Source: Ailanthus altissimus
Taxonomy: Eukaryota > Streptophyta > Magnoliopsida > Sapindales > Simaroubaceae
Direction: 5' to 3'
NCBI GenBank assembly: GCA_946807835.1
Contig: OX327712.1
Span: forward strand, 12,170,001-12,234,000
Length of the DNA stretch: 64,000 nt
Shown here: positions 11,091-22,189 of the stretch, piece after piece
Layout: every line of letters begins with the position of its first letter
Position numbering within the stretch: position 1 is the first letter of the stretch
Program-made: the position numbers and the translations under genes
Notes under the pieces: generated by a model
What the model saw: the letters and a program-made list of their open reading frames with translations, nothing else
What the model was told of the DNA's origin: nothing
The model's database searches: none

Positions 11091-12480
11091 GTCTTTTAGT
11101 CTTTTCTAAGATTGTTAGACCAAGGTGGTGATCAAAGCAAGAAAATGGCTTGAATTGATGGATCTAGGACTAGCTCGGGGGTAGCAAACTAGGATTTTGA
11201 TCTTCAAGAGGTCATGAACTTGCTATATGGCAAAGGTCAAGGGAACTTAAGAGAGGGCAGGTGGGAGAGGACATTATGGCCCTTGGGGCGACCGAGGTTA
11301 TAATAGTCAAATACGGTCTTATGGACAAAATAGCTCAGGAAGAGGTAGAAGCTTTGATAGCCCAAGGGGTGGTTAGGGTAGTTTAAGCCTAAGAGGTTTA
11401 TCTGATAACTGATGAAGAATATATGGTGTCTGTATGGAGGATTGTTCAATCTCCCATCCCTCATAGATTTTCTTAGAAGTCCATGCCTTTAGCAGAGGTT
11501 TCGAGCTCAAGGGGTAACTTTACTAGAGGAGGTTTGAGAGTGGGTGAAAGGTACACATCTCATTATGACTCCCAATGTTATGATGCTAGAGATGCATGTT
11601 GGCCTAGAGTTTATGATCCATGGCATATGCTAAGTGGAAAGATATATAGACCCCATTTGGGCCGAGCAAATAGTTGAGGTAAACCCAATCACTGTGTTTA
11701 ATGTTGCTGTTGAGTCTGTAATGGATGTAAGATTGATACTTATCCTTTCTACATCAGCCTAAGTTACTTCTCATCGTTCTTGTGTTGTTCTCTTTCATGC
11801 AGCTTACACATTTTCTCGATGTTGCACGAATGTGATCTGTGTATTTTTGAATGCAAGGAAGCTTGAGGAAAGCCTTTATCAAGCTATGAGTGAACCTTAA
11901 CAGGCCAGGAGTAAGAGTGACCAGGTCTATGGTAAGGCCAAACAACTGGCTACTTGGGTAGAAGCCACCGAAGTTGGGGAAGCTAATTCCGAAAGCAGAG
12001 CCTCAAAGCTGGAGAGATAAAAAACTCTACTTGAGTAAGAAATGGCTTCTGTTATAGTAGCTGCCGAGAATTGGGTTTCAAAATTTACCCGTTAGAACGC
12101 CTGTATGGAGTAGGAGTCCTTGTCATTATTGAGGTTGGACATGGCAAGATAGATCGAGGATCTAACTGTAGAGGTTTAAGAGGCTCTATCTGAAGAACGG
12201 GATGAAGATCTTTACTTTCAAGCCATTGATTGGTTCCGTCGTTGTGTGGAAGTTTTTGAATAGAATTACCCAGACCTTAACCTTCAATAGTTATAAGAGA
12301 CGGTTTTCTATCATCCCATATCAGTCGAGGGGAGAGACCTCAAGTATTCAATACGTGTTTGCTTCTGAGCTTGGAGTCATCCAACCAGATCTTTACATTA
12401 CTGATTTTGTCCTAAGGTTGTAGATGCCTACCTGGGTGCTCCTACTGTCTATTCTACTCCTGAGACTCATTCGAGTTCCC
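11091..12480 (+). other. Decayed coding-like repeat DNA, origin uncertain
   Basis: This stretch is less AT-rich than its surroundings and has short protein-like runs broken by many stops. A Gly/Arg/Ser-rich run lies at about 11255-11385 (GRGHYGPWGDRGYNS). A helix-rich run at about 11900-12300 includes KAKQLATWVEATEVGEANS and DWFRRCVEVFE followed by a stop and NYPDLNL. The latter resembles in style the coiled-coil tail of the Transposase_28-type ORF at 23900-24350, so it may be a relic of the same transposon class. This is inference from pattern only. Confidence 0.3.
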
Positions 12481-12814
12481 TTTGCTAGGGTCAAAATCTT
12501 CTTTAGTCATCCCGCCTGAAGATTCTATGGCTGTCCCCACTCTTGACTTTACACCTGCTACCTTACTATCGAAGCCTTTGCTGCTAAATTTACTACCCTA
12601 TGGTTCACAAAATTAGTTTTGATAGGGGTTATAGTTTTTCTAGTGATATTGTTATTGAGAATGTCATCCGTGCTACTTGAATTTAAATGGTATATATGCT
12701 CTTTCCGGACAATTAATTAATTTTTAATATTTTTCTTGGCCAGTGTACCCTTTGACTTTTATGGTTTTTGGGTAGTTAGCCCTTTTGAATGATCTCATAA
12801 TTATTTTTGCATTA

Positions 12815-13048
12815 TCTTTTAGATAGATATACCTTATATTTCCTTTGTGTTGTTTGATCACTTGACACATAATCAATTAAACTGTAGTCACTACAGCTTC
12901 TTCCCAAAATGCCTTGAATATCTTTGCATTAGTAAGCATGCATCTAACCCTTTCAAGTATAATCTTATTCATCCTTTCAGCTACGTCATTCTACTGCGGT
13001 GTTGCTTGATAAGGGATGCAGCACAACAACTCATGTGGGTAGCCCATG
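12815..13048 (-). pseudogene. Copia integrase fragment
   Basis: Read on the - strand, about 13015-12850 gives ATPQ, a stop, NDVAERMNKIILERVRCML, TNAKIFKAFWEEAV. This is the conserved copia integrase segment around the catalytic Glu (consensus TPQQNGVAERMN ... AxFWxEA). It is interrupted by stops, has no LTRs of its own and is abutted on the right by the LTR of the next element. Confidence 0.75.
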
Positions 13049-13445
13049 TGATGAGAAACTTCAAAGAGCCAACAACTACATTTATTGGTTTGATAATTAG
13101 TTTTGAAGTAAAATTCAGTATTGGTAGTTGTTGGTAGTTTTCATTAATTGTGTTGTAATAAGTGCTGGTATCTAAATGCCTTAGTTGTTGGTAGTAGTTG
13201 ATAGTTAGTAGTTACAAGTTGTCATTAATTGCTGTAATAACTGCTAAAAATCCTAATAGGTCTCTATAAATACATGAGAGATGAGGGAGAAAGCATTTAG
13301 ACTTTGAAATTTCTGAATTCAAATATTTAAAAACTTTCCTTTGAAATTGTATTCTACCATTTTCAATTTGTGTTTTTGTTGAATGATATCAATAACTTTC
13401 ATCTTTGTGAACGAAATCATGACCCATCAGTGCTTGTTCTGCGTT
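13049..13445 (+). repeat. 5' LTR of the Reina-type element
   Basis: Starts TGATGAGAAAC directly after the copia fragment and has a TATA box (TATAAATA) at 13265-13272. It ends between the CA at 13429 and the primer site at 13449. There is no second full copy, so the boundaries rest on context. Confidence 0.55.
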
Positions 13446-13448
13446 AGG

Positions 13449-13461
13449 TGGTATCAGAGCC
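13449..13461 (+). other. Primer-binding site, initiator tRNA-Met
   Basis: TGGTATCAGAGCC exactly matches the common plant primer site complementary to the 3' end of initiator tRNA-Met. Confidence 0.85.
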
Positions 13462-13471
13462 TTGTCTTGAG

Positions 13472-15288
13472 ATGGCAGGCCCTAATGACTTGAACGGAGA
13501 TCGTTTAAAGGTGTTCAAGCAAAGAATGGAAGCACGTATGACAGAATTACAGGAACGCATGACAGCATTAACTGAACTAGTTATGAGTTCGATAGTTAAT
13601 GATCTAGTACAACAAGAATCAATGGCTATAAGGAGATGACCACAGAGACAACTACAATCTATACCGATTAATGTCAATTTGATAGAAGAAGTTGAAAATG
13701 AGCTCAAGGTCAGATCAAGAACAAGAGGAACAGCCTTGGGTGCACGAAGAAGGCCTAACTATTTTACCCCTCTAGTAGGTGATTTCAGAGAATTTGATGG
13801 TGAGTTTCTGCCAAGAGGGAGACAACAACGTCAATATGATGATTCTTACAAGGTAAAAGCTGATTTGCCTACTTTTAATGGTGCTACTGATATAGAACAG
13901 TTTCTAGATTGGGAGTATGAGGTAGAAAGTTGCTTTAAAATTATAAATGTAACTCTAGAATGTAAGGTAGCTTTAGTGGCCTACAAACTACGTGAGGGTA
14001 CAGGTGTTTGATGGCAACGCCATCAAGAAGGACAAAGATCAAAATGACTACCACCTGTCTGTCATTAGCACTAAATGAAAACACTTTTAAAGAGGCATTT
14101 TCTACTGTTGTATTATGAATAAACTCTCTTCCAATAGTTCCAAATTTGCATCCAAGGAACTTATTCTGTTTTAGCTTATAAAGAAGAGTTTCTAAGGTTG
14201 CAAGTTAGGTATAACTTGACAAAAATAGAGGATCAACAAGTGGCTAGGTATATCAACAAGTTGAGTGATGGGATGCAAGATAGGTTGGCCATGCAACAAA
14301 TATGGTCAATAGATTAAGCACAAAATTTGGCATTAAGAGCTGAGAGACTAATAAATACCAGGAGGTATCCAAAGGTACCACTTTATTCCAGAATTGAACC
14401 AAATAGTAAGCCTACCCATACTACATCTAATAACGAGTTTATAGAGTCCAAGGGTAAAGAGGCAAGCAAAGGGAAACCTGAGACAAGTGGGAAGAAAATA
14501 GTGGATAGTTCAAAGGGTATTAGATGTTTTAAGTGTAATGAGATAGGCTACAGATCTAGTGATTGTCCTACATGCAAATTTGTCAATGTCACCAAATGCG
14601 AGCCGGATGGAGCTATGATGAACAAAAAATAGTAGAGGAGAATGGTGACTTCGAAGTAGCTAAAGAAGATGGTGAGAAATTCATATGCGATGTAAAGAGG
14701 TTGTTGTACACTCCAAAACAACTTGATGAGACGCAATGCAAATGCATCTTTGAAGGTAATTGCACTATGGCTAACAAAGTGTGTAAACTTATGATTGATA
14801 GTTATAGTTGTGAGAACCTAGTTTCACAAAGCCTTGTTAGGCATCTTAAACTTAATACACAACCATATCCAACCCTGTATAGCACTGGTTGGATAAAGAA
14901 GGAACCTAACATAAAAATTACACAACAATGCTATTTACTATTATATTTGGGGAAGACTTACAAATCTGAAGTTTTTTGTGATGTTGTAGAGATGGATGCG
15001 TGTCATGTGTTACTAGGCAGGCCGTGGCAGTTTGATGTTGATACAACTCATAAAGGGAGGGACAACACGTATACCTTCACTTGGAATCATAAGCAGATAG
15101 TTATGATTTCAAACCAACAAGAGAACACTTCGCCAAAAGTAAAGGAGAAGACATTATTGTCCTTGGCTCTTAAGGAGAATGAGTTTATGGAGGACATGAA
15201 AAGTGCCAAAACCTGTGCTTTTCTAATAGTAAAGGAAATGGAGAAACCCATGCAACCGACACCTAAGGAGGTTCAGGGTTATTGGTAG
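13472..15288 (+). pseudogene. Reina-type gag-protease remnant
   Basis: Begins at the ATG at 13472 (MAGPNDLNGDRLKVF) with a charged N-terminus, followed after a stop by the Gag core (ADLPTFNGATDIEQFLDWEY). A damaged zinc knuckle (CFKCNEIGYRSSDC, Tyr for His) lies near 14525. A second long frame, 14563-15288, carries the protease region, in which the catalytic D-S-G is DSYS (LMIDSYSCENLVSQSLV), followed by VLLGRPWQFDVD. Several frameshifts and stops separate these parts. Confidence 0.75.
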
Positions 15289-15349
15289 AATTTGTTAATT
15301 TAATGACAGAACCAACACAGTTGCCTCAAATGCAAGATATTCAACATTG

Positions 15350-17880
15350 CATTGATTTTTGTTTTTGGAGCTAGCTTGCCAAATCTGCCTTATTATCATA
15401 TAAGTCCAAAAGAACATGAAATCATAAAGGAGAATGTGAAGAAGCTGCTACAAAATGGGCATATACGAGAAAGTATTACTCCTTATGCTGTACCTGCCTT
15501 GCTTACTCCAAAAAATGATGAAAGTTGAAGGATGTGTGTAGATAGTTGTGCTATCAATAAAATATCCATAAGGTATCGATTTCCTATCCCTAGACTTGAA
15601 GACTTGCTTGATTAGTTGAGTGGTGCTAAAGTATTCACCAAGATAGATCTGCAAAATAAAAATCACTAAATCAGAATTCGTGTGGGAGACGAATGGAAGA
15701 CAACTTTTAAAATAAAAGATGGGCTATATGAGTGGCTAGTCATGCTATTTGGGTTGTCTAATGCACCAAGTACATTCATGCATCTCATGACCCAAGTACT
15801 TAAACCTTTTTTTATCTCACTTTGTTGTTGTCTATTTTGATTTATAGTAAAAATGTAGAATAGCACCTTCATCATATTAGCCAAGTTCTAGTTGTATTAA
15901 GAAAGAATAAGCTATTTGTAAACGTAAATAAATGTGTTAACAAATAGACTAGTGTTCCTTGAATTTGTTATAAATAGTGAGGGAATTAAAATACATGAAG
16001 AAAGGTGAAAGCTATTAAAGAATGGTTAAAACCGAAGACTATAACTGATGTAAGAAGTTTCCATGGCCTAACAACTTTTTAACGCAAGTTCGTTAAAAAT
16101 TTCAGTACCATTATGGCACCCATTACCAATTACTTGAAGAAAGAACAATTTTAATAGGAAAAAGTGCTGATCATAGCTTCGAATTGATCAAGGAAAAATT
16201 GACTACAAGACTTATTCTATCTCTACCTGACTTTACCAAAACTTTCGAGATTGAATGTGATGTAAGCGAGATAAGGCCCATTGCATTCTTTAACGAGAAG
16301 TTAAGTAAAGTACGACAGAAGTGGTCAATATATCAACAAGAACTCTATGCTATTTTCTAGGCTCTAAAGACATGGGAGGCATATCTTTTACCTAAAGAAT
16401 TCATTGTTTACTCTGACCACCAATCTCTTAAGCACTTTCGAGGGCAAAAGCATGTTGATCGTATGTTGTCTAGGTGGGCAACTTATTTTGAAAGATTCAA
16501 TTATGTCATTGTTCATAAATCTAGAGTTATTAACTGAGTTGCAGATGCTCTAAGTCATCGTGCTATTCTACTTGTTACCATTTCACTAAAGTTCTAAGTT
16601 TTAACCAACTCAAAGAGCTATATGAGAATGATGAAAATTTTGGTGATGTATGGACTAAGTACCTAATGAAACAACCCTTAGGTGAATATTTTGTCCAAGA
16701 TGGGTATTTGTTCAAATAGAGTAGGTTGCACATTCAAATAGCTCATTAAGTAACAAGTTGCTAAGAAAAATACATTCTAGCGACTTGAGCGGCCACATGG
16801 GCAGAGACAAGACCATAGCTGGCTTTGAGGAATGTTACTATTAGCCTTAACTTAAAAGAGATGCTGGAAAATTTGTGCAAAGGAGTATCAACTCAAATGA
16901 GCAAAGGGCAGACACAAAACACAGGTTTGTACATGCCTTTGCCTATTCCTAATGCACATTGGGATGACATCTCTATGGACTTTGTACTTGGTTTACCAAG
17001 GACCCAAATGGGCAATGATGCCGTATTTGTGGTGGTTGATCAATTTTCTAAAATATCACACTTTATTCCATGTTGTAAGATAACAAATACATATCATGTA
17101 GCCAAATTGCTCTTTAAAGAAGTTTTTCGTTTACATGGTGTACCACTTTCCATCACTTTAGATAGGGATAGCAAATTCTTGACAGCTTTTTGGCTAACTT
17201 TATGGAAAAGGCTTAGGACTACATTGAAATTTTCTAACACAGTACATCCTCAAATCGATAGGCAAACAAAAGTGGTAAACTAGTCTTTAAGAAATCTGAT
17301 TAGATGTATATGTGGAAACAATAAGGGACAATGGAACTTTACTTTGGCACAAGCTGAGTTTGCTTACAACAACTCAATCAATCGTTTCACCGAAATGAGT
17401 TATTTCTCTATTATTTATATTAAAATTTTAAGGCATGTTGTGGACCTAGTCAAACTTCCTTTTACTGCAGGTTCTAGTGCAATTGTATTTGCTTTAGTGG
17501 ATACCTATTCAAAGATATTACAAAAGGTGCATCAATCCTTGGAGGAGAATAACCTAAAATACAAGCCAGCTATAGAAAAGCATCAAATATTTGAAGTGGG
17601 CGATAATGTGATAGTACACTTATGTAAGAAGAGACTACCTGCAGGAGTTCATGACAAACTAAGGCATAAACGTTATGGTCCTTTTAAAGTTTTGAAGAGG
17701 TTCAATGATAATGCATATTTGATAGACCTACCCGATGATATAGGTATATCATAAACTTTCAATGTAGTAGATATCTCTACCTATCATCTTGAAGGCAACT
17801 TATATGGTCACACAAGGACAAGCTTTTTTCAAGTGGAGGAGAATGATAAGGGAAAGTTAAGTGTTCATGGTGTAATTTGC
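15350..17880 (+). pseudogene. Reina-type reverse transcriptase, RNase H, integrase and chromodomain remnant
   Basis: Reverse transcriptase pieces run from [20 protein letters not shown] (about 15375) to the post-RT segment VRSFHGLTTF (about 16060); the YxDD region is destroyed. RNase H pieces follow ([24 protein letters not shown]). Integrase starts with [17 protein letters not shown] (about 16795) and has a good core at 16825-17283 with both Asp positions ([17 protein letters not shown]). The downstream [12 protein letters not shown] has Lys where the catalytic Glu should be. The C-terminal part continues at 17344-17754 (FEVGDNVIVHL) into NVVDISTYHLEGNL, typical of the start of the chromodomain tail. 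Confidence 0.8.
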
Positions 17881-17925
17881 ACTACATTTATATATCTTTA
17901 TATCCCACATTGACCTTAGTCTTAT

Positions 17926-20259
17926 ATTGCTGTCGGGGATCTAATACACATAAGTGTATGCATGTGCAATAGTATTTATTGCATAAAATACGTATCTCAT
18001 ACATATTTAGTATAGTGGAATAATTAAATCATACAATAAACACAATAAATAATATATTAATCATATTAATATATTTGAAGGGTTGACAAATCACCGAAAC
18101 GTGTGACGTTTTACACATGTATCTTGAGAGTCTGCCTGGAGACTAACTCATTGGTAGTTCTAGTCATCAACTCAATGGGCTTGGTAAGCTAGAACAACAA
18201 CTCCAAATCTAGCACTAAGCTTAACTCTTAAACCCTTTTGAATTTATTTTTTCTTCGATCAACTCTTTAATTAATAAAATAAATTCCTGTGTTGTTATAA
18301 CTAGTAGCCAATAAATGCAGGTAATAGAATTAATTTCAACACTTGAAAGTAATCCTTAAGATGGGTCTATATCCATTTGTTTTGCTTATCCATTTGGCCG
18401 CCCACCAATTTGCTCAAAAAATAAATTCTCTTCTCTAAACAAACCAACATAAATACGAAGCAATTCTCTCAAAATGCTTATTCTCCAATTCACACAAATA
18501 TATCTCAAATATATATATTAAAATAATAATATAATATTATATTAATAAATAATAATATAAAAAAGATAATGCATGACAATTAAAAGCCATTATAATATAA
18601 TAATAGTATATAATAAAATAATATAAAATAATAAGATATTTAAGATTATTTCATAATTAAATAATCATTTTGTGAAATGATCATTTTACCCCTCATAAAT
18701 ATTTACCAAGTCTATCCCTTAATAGGTCCCTTAATACCCATACTTAAGTAAACTCAACCGAAGGTCCACAATGCGTCACATGTCATTATACAATTAGTAA
18801 GTAATGATTATTGACTAATTGTTGTATTTAACGCTTAAATACAGATATACACGCATTTCTGTATATTACTAGATTAAATAATTTAATCTAGTACGCTGCC
18901 TCAGTGCTCAACGAGTACACTTCATATCGCGGGACTTTCTAATTCTATGCCCGATTCGTCAAATAGAACTATTCCATTAGTCCGTGAACATTGCCCTAAG
19001 CACAAATAACGAAAATACAAATCAGCACATTGACCGTCCAAGCTAATGTCACAATGCATACCTATAGTCCTTTTGCTATGATATCCTGGACGTGCGAGGA
19101 TATAGATTATCACCGTAAAATCCCAATGTGCTCATCCATGTCATATCCCCAAACTTTTATCTCACTGAACAATATATGCAAACTCTTTTGCCATATTATT
19201 TCACCCTGGCGGAAACTTTTTTCTTGGGATTAATGCTTGTGGCCACAAGATATTTTGTAATACCGTCTCGAAGCATTTGGATATCTAACTTTCTATGCTA
19301 GTTAATGGATCCTATATTTGTACTCACCGAACTCCATAAGCATCGGACCATACCTAACGATACTTAGCGGTCACACCATGAAAGATCTGTGACATGCATG
19401 AAACCAAAGTATGGTGGATCACTTACAAGTCCACCATGGCACTCAGGTCAAAGGACCACGTATACTACTCAACTCGAGAAGACCCTCCATTAATGACTTT
19501 CATAGGGTATCTATCGAAGGCCCTTGTGAGTCCGTCCTATATCCAGTCCTAACTAGATACCCATAAGTCAATATGAGCTCCAAGCTCACGGTCAGCTAGG
19601 AATAACCATCTATACCTTATAGGTACGACATATGTTGATCTATATAAAGATATCCACCAACCAACCTGCATCGATAGAAATAGATCAAGGACAATATTCG
19701 AGAACATATTTGGGCAACTGATATTTCCTCGCACCTAAGTGTAACTATGCAGTTACTAGTATATTCCCAGGTCTATGTCCTATTACAGACAAGGGTCCAA
19801 ATATTAGATCTTTGTTGAATATTATAACTAGCTAACAATTAGTTATGCTAACATTTAGCTTTTATATCTCTCTGTGTGGCAAACTATGGGCCCTTATCTA
19901 AACTCCTTTAGATCAAATCTGAACTCCTTTAGATCATACAATGTCTGTAATGTTACATTGCACAATACTATTTAAATAAGTATTAGCGATTTAATAAGAA
20001 TGTACATATGTATAAATATATAAGTATATGTACATTCAAGGATAGCAAGTAACCACAAACCCTAACTGTTACAAGTTAATTAAACTCCTGAATAGTCCGT
20101 AGATATATGTATTTATACATTAGTAAAGAGGAGTATGAAAAACAAGCTTGTGGTAGTGTTATTAATTGAAATATGCCGAGACATCGTCTTTATATGCTAT
20201 CTTTAAGTATTGAGTAAATTTAAGTTTTATTTGACTAATTACTTACTTATTGCACATAC
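17926..20259. other. Non-coding repeat DNA of unknown class
   Basis: Starts near TGTCGGGGATCTAATACAC. The first 750 bases are AT-rich. From about 18700 to 19930 the DNA is more balanced in composition and complex, yet has no open frame longer than about 67 codons on either strand and no motif I recognise. That combination resembles the conserved non-coding interior of a large non-autonomous LTR element, but I find no flanking direct repeats, primer site or target duplication. Confidence 0.3.
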
Positions 20260-21627
20260 ACACAAAGAGATCATTTATAGGGGAGAATGAAGGACTTGAT
20301 GAATGGTTGAAAGAATTATTGAAAGTTGTCTATTACGTTCTAAAAATACTTATGCCATTTGACAACCCTTGAGACAATGAGGATGATCATCTAATCAATA
20401 ATAAGTTGTGATCGTTTGTTGTTGTTTTACTAGAGAACGAGCAAAGTCTCAAGTTTACGGGTATTTGATAAGGGTTAATTAGGTCTAATATTTTCATCTT
20501 TCAAGCTTACTATTTGTTCATTAAAATTAAGATTATTTAGCTTTTTATACATTTTATTGTTATTTTATAGATTTGTAGTTAATGGAGCAAATAAGGATGA
20601 ATATCTAAAGAAAATAAGGCAAAAATATCACGCCACAGTTGATTTCTATAGTACTAGCACTGCAGTGCTCTGTAAATAGTAATATGATGAATAGTAATCC
20701 TAATCTAACTTATATTTAATGTTTTACTCTAATTTGAAGACATAAACCTATAAATAAAAGATCAAAAAGCCTAATTCAAGAATAAAAAGGGGAGAGAATA
20801 AGAGAGAGAAAAAGCAATTTTTGGAAGATTGAAGATTGTAGAAAAATTAGTTTTATCTCTTCAACTATTTATCTTTCTAGTTTTCTATGATTTTTGTGAT
20901 GTTATTCTTAATATGCTCTAAAACTCTTTATTTCACAATGATCTAAGTTTTTATTTCTAGGGTTAGATTTTTGAACTTAGTATGTAGTTGGATTTTATTA
21001 ATTCTTAGTTTATGAACTTAATACATACAATTGATTCATTCTATCTCATGTTTATTGTTTTCATTACATGTGGCCAATATCTTGAATGATTAAGGAACCA
21101 TGATAAACTTGACAAAAAAATTCATGTGCTTAGCCTATGATAGTTTAATATATGATCATATAGTAACAACTAAAAGTTCCATCTATGATAGACATATACC
21201 TAGATGGCATGATTTAGACTTGATCTTAATGAATTACATTCCAATTTGATTACTATAGACATGTATGTGATTGTTAGAATGTGTAATATAGTTATTTGAC
21301 CATCAACAGAGGCTTGTGATGAGATTAGTGTCTAAGCCAACAATTTGTATTATGGGATTAACTAAGAGGTTAATAAATCCAATGAACCATTAGGGGATGA
21401 GTCTATACCCTAAATTATTATCAATTGGTGAATTCATCTATTTGTTTGATTGCTAATTAGATTTAGTTTAATTGATAGAATTTGGTTAATTAATTGAGAT
21501 TTAGATTTTATATTTTTCTAAATAAATTAATTGAGATCCACATAGTCCCTATGAGAACGATATCTAAACTTAAATCCTTATCACTTTATATGATAGCGTT
21601 CGCTTACGCTTAGCTAGTATAGCATCA
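20260..21627 (+). mobile_element. 3' end and LTR of an Athila-like element (family S, copy 1)
   Basis: The LTR is 20466-21627, starting TGATAAGGG and ending AGCATCA. The bases before it (ACGAGCAAAGTCTCAAGTTT then ACGGGTAT) look like a decayed Athila-type polypurine tract, so this is a 3' LTR with a short internal remnant rather than a solo LTR. The LTR is related along its length to 29599-30919, to the reverse complement of 48859-50274, and in part to 44310-44545. No matching 5-base target duplication was found (GTATT on the left, ATCAT on the right). Confidence 0.65.
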
Positions 21628-21708
21628 ATCATGAATGAAAACATTAGGCCGTCCTTTAAAGGGATGTCTATTAGTTTAGACGGTCACAATTTTTCCAGTC
21701 CAGACACT

Positions 21709-21716
21709 ATAAAAAC
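21709..21716 (+). promoter_or_regulatory. TATA box before the antisense ORF
   Basis: TATAAAAA, followed by a pyrimidine-rich leader (about 21725-21800) on the + strand, the direction of the Transposase_28-like ORF and opposite to the Tat pol genes. Confidence 0.5.
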
Positions 21717-22189
21717 CCTTTTCTGAATTACCTTACTTTCTTTACTTCATCATCTTTATTTTTCCTCAAACCTTAACATTCTCAAAGCTTCTCATGTGGA
21801 CATGTTTTGGCAATAACCTTCTTCGCTTTCATGGTGCTCTGGCAATCTAGTGTATTTTCTTATTTTTACTCTTCAACTGGTAAGTCTTCACTCTCTTTGC
21901 TCTTCTTTTTACTTCTGCTATGTATTCTTTTTTACAAATGTTCCTGCTCTTTTTTTTTTTTGGTAAATAGCTTTATAATCTTGAAAATGCTTGTTTTCTA
22001 TTTTTATGCGTATTTTCTAGTAGGCTATTATATCCAAAATCTAAATGTTGCTTGTTTTCTGTGGTTGATTTTCTTTTGTGGTGTGACTGCTTGTGTCCTT
22101 ACCTTTTGTGTCTTATTAGTTTTTAGAAAGAAAAAATTTATTTCAATTGTATCAGGACGTAGAAAAAACTTAGACTTAGGGTTTCTACT

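Larger units (their letters stand above)
13049..17925 (+). mobile_element. Degenerate Reina-type chromovirus (Ty3/gypsy)
   Basis: A short 5' LTR, an initiator-Met-type primer site, gag with a CCHC-like knuckle, protease, reverse transcriptase, RNase H, integrase and a trailing chromodomain-like segment occur in gypsy order. The short LTR (about 400 bases) and the C-terminal layout fit the Reina group of chromoviruses. The 3' end is poorly preserved: a purine-rich tract (GTGGAGGAGAATGA) lies near 17835, and only a short stretch with weak LTR similarity follows before unrelated repeat DNA starts near 17926. The many stops show it is old and inactive. Confidence 0.8.

Noticed and set aside
11255..11385. 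A glycine-rich RNA-binding protein (RGG box)
   Set aside because: Only about 45 codons with stops on both sides and no RRM; it lies in decayed repeat DNA.
18922..19734. Short - strand frames as a degraded gene
   Set aside because: Two unrelated frames of about 60 codons with no recognisable motif; expected by chance.
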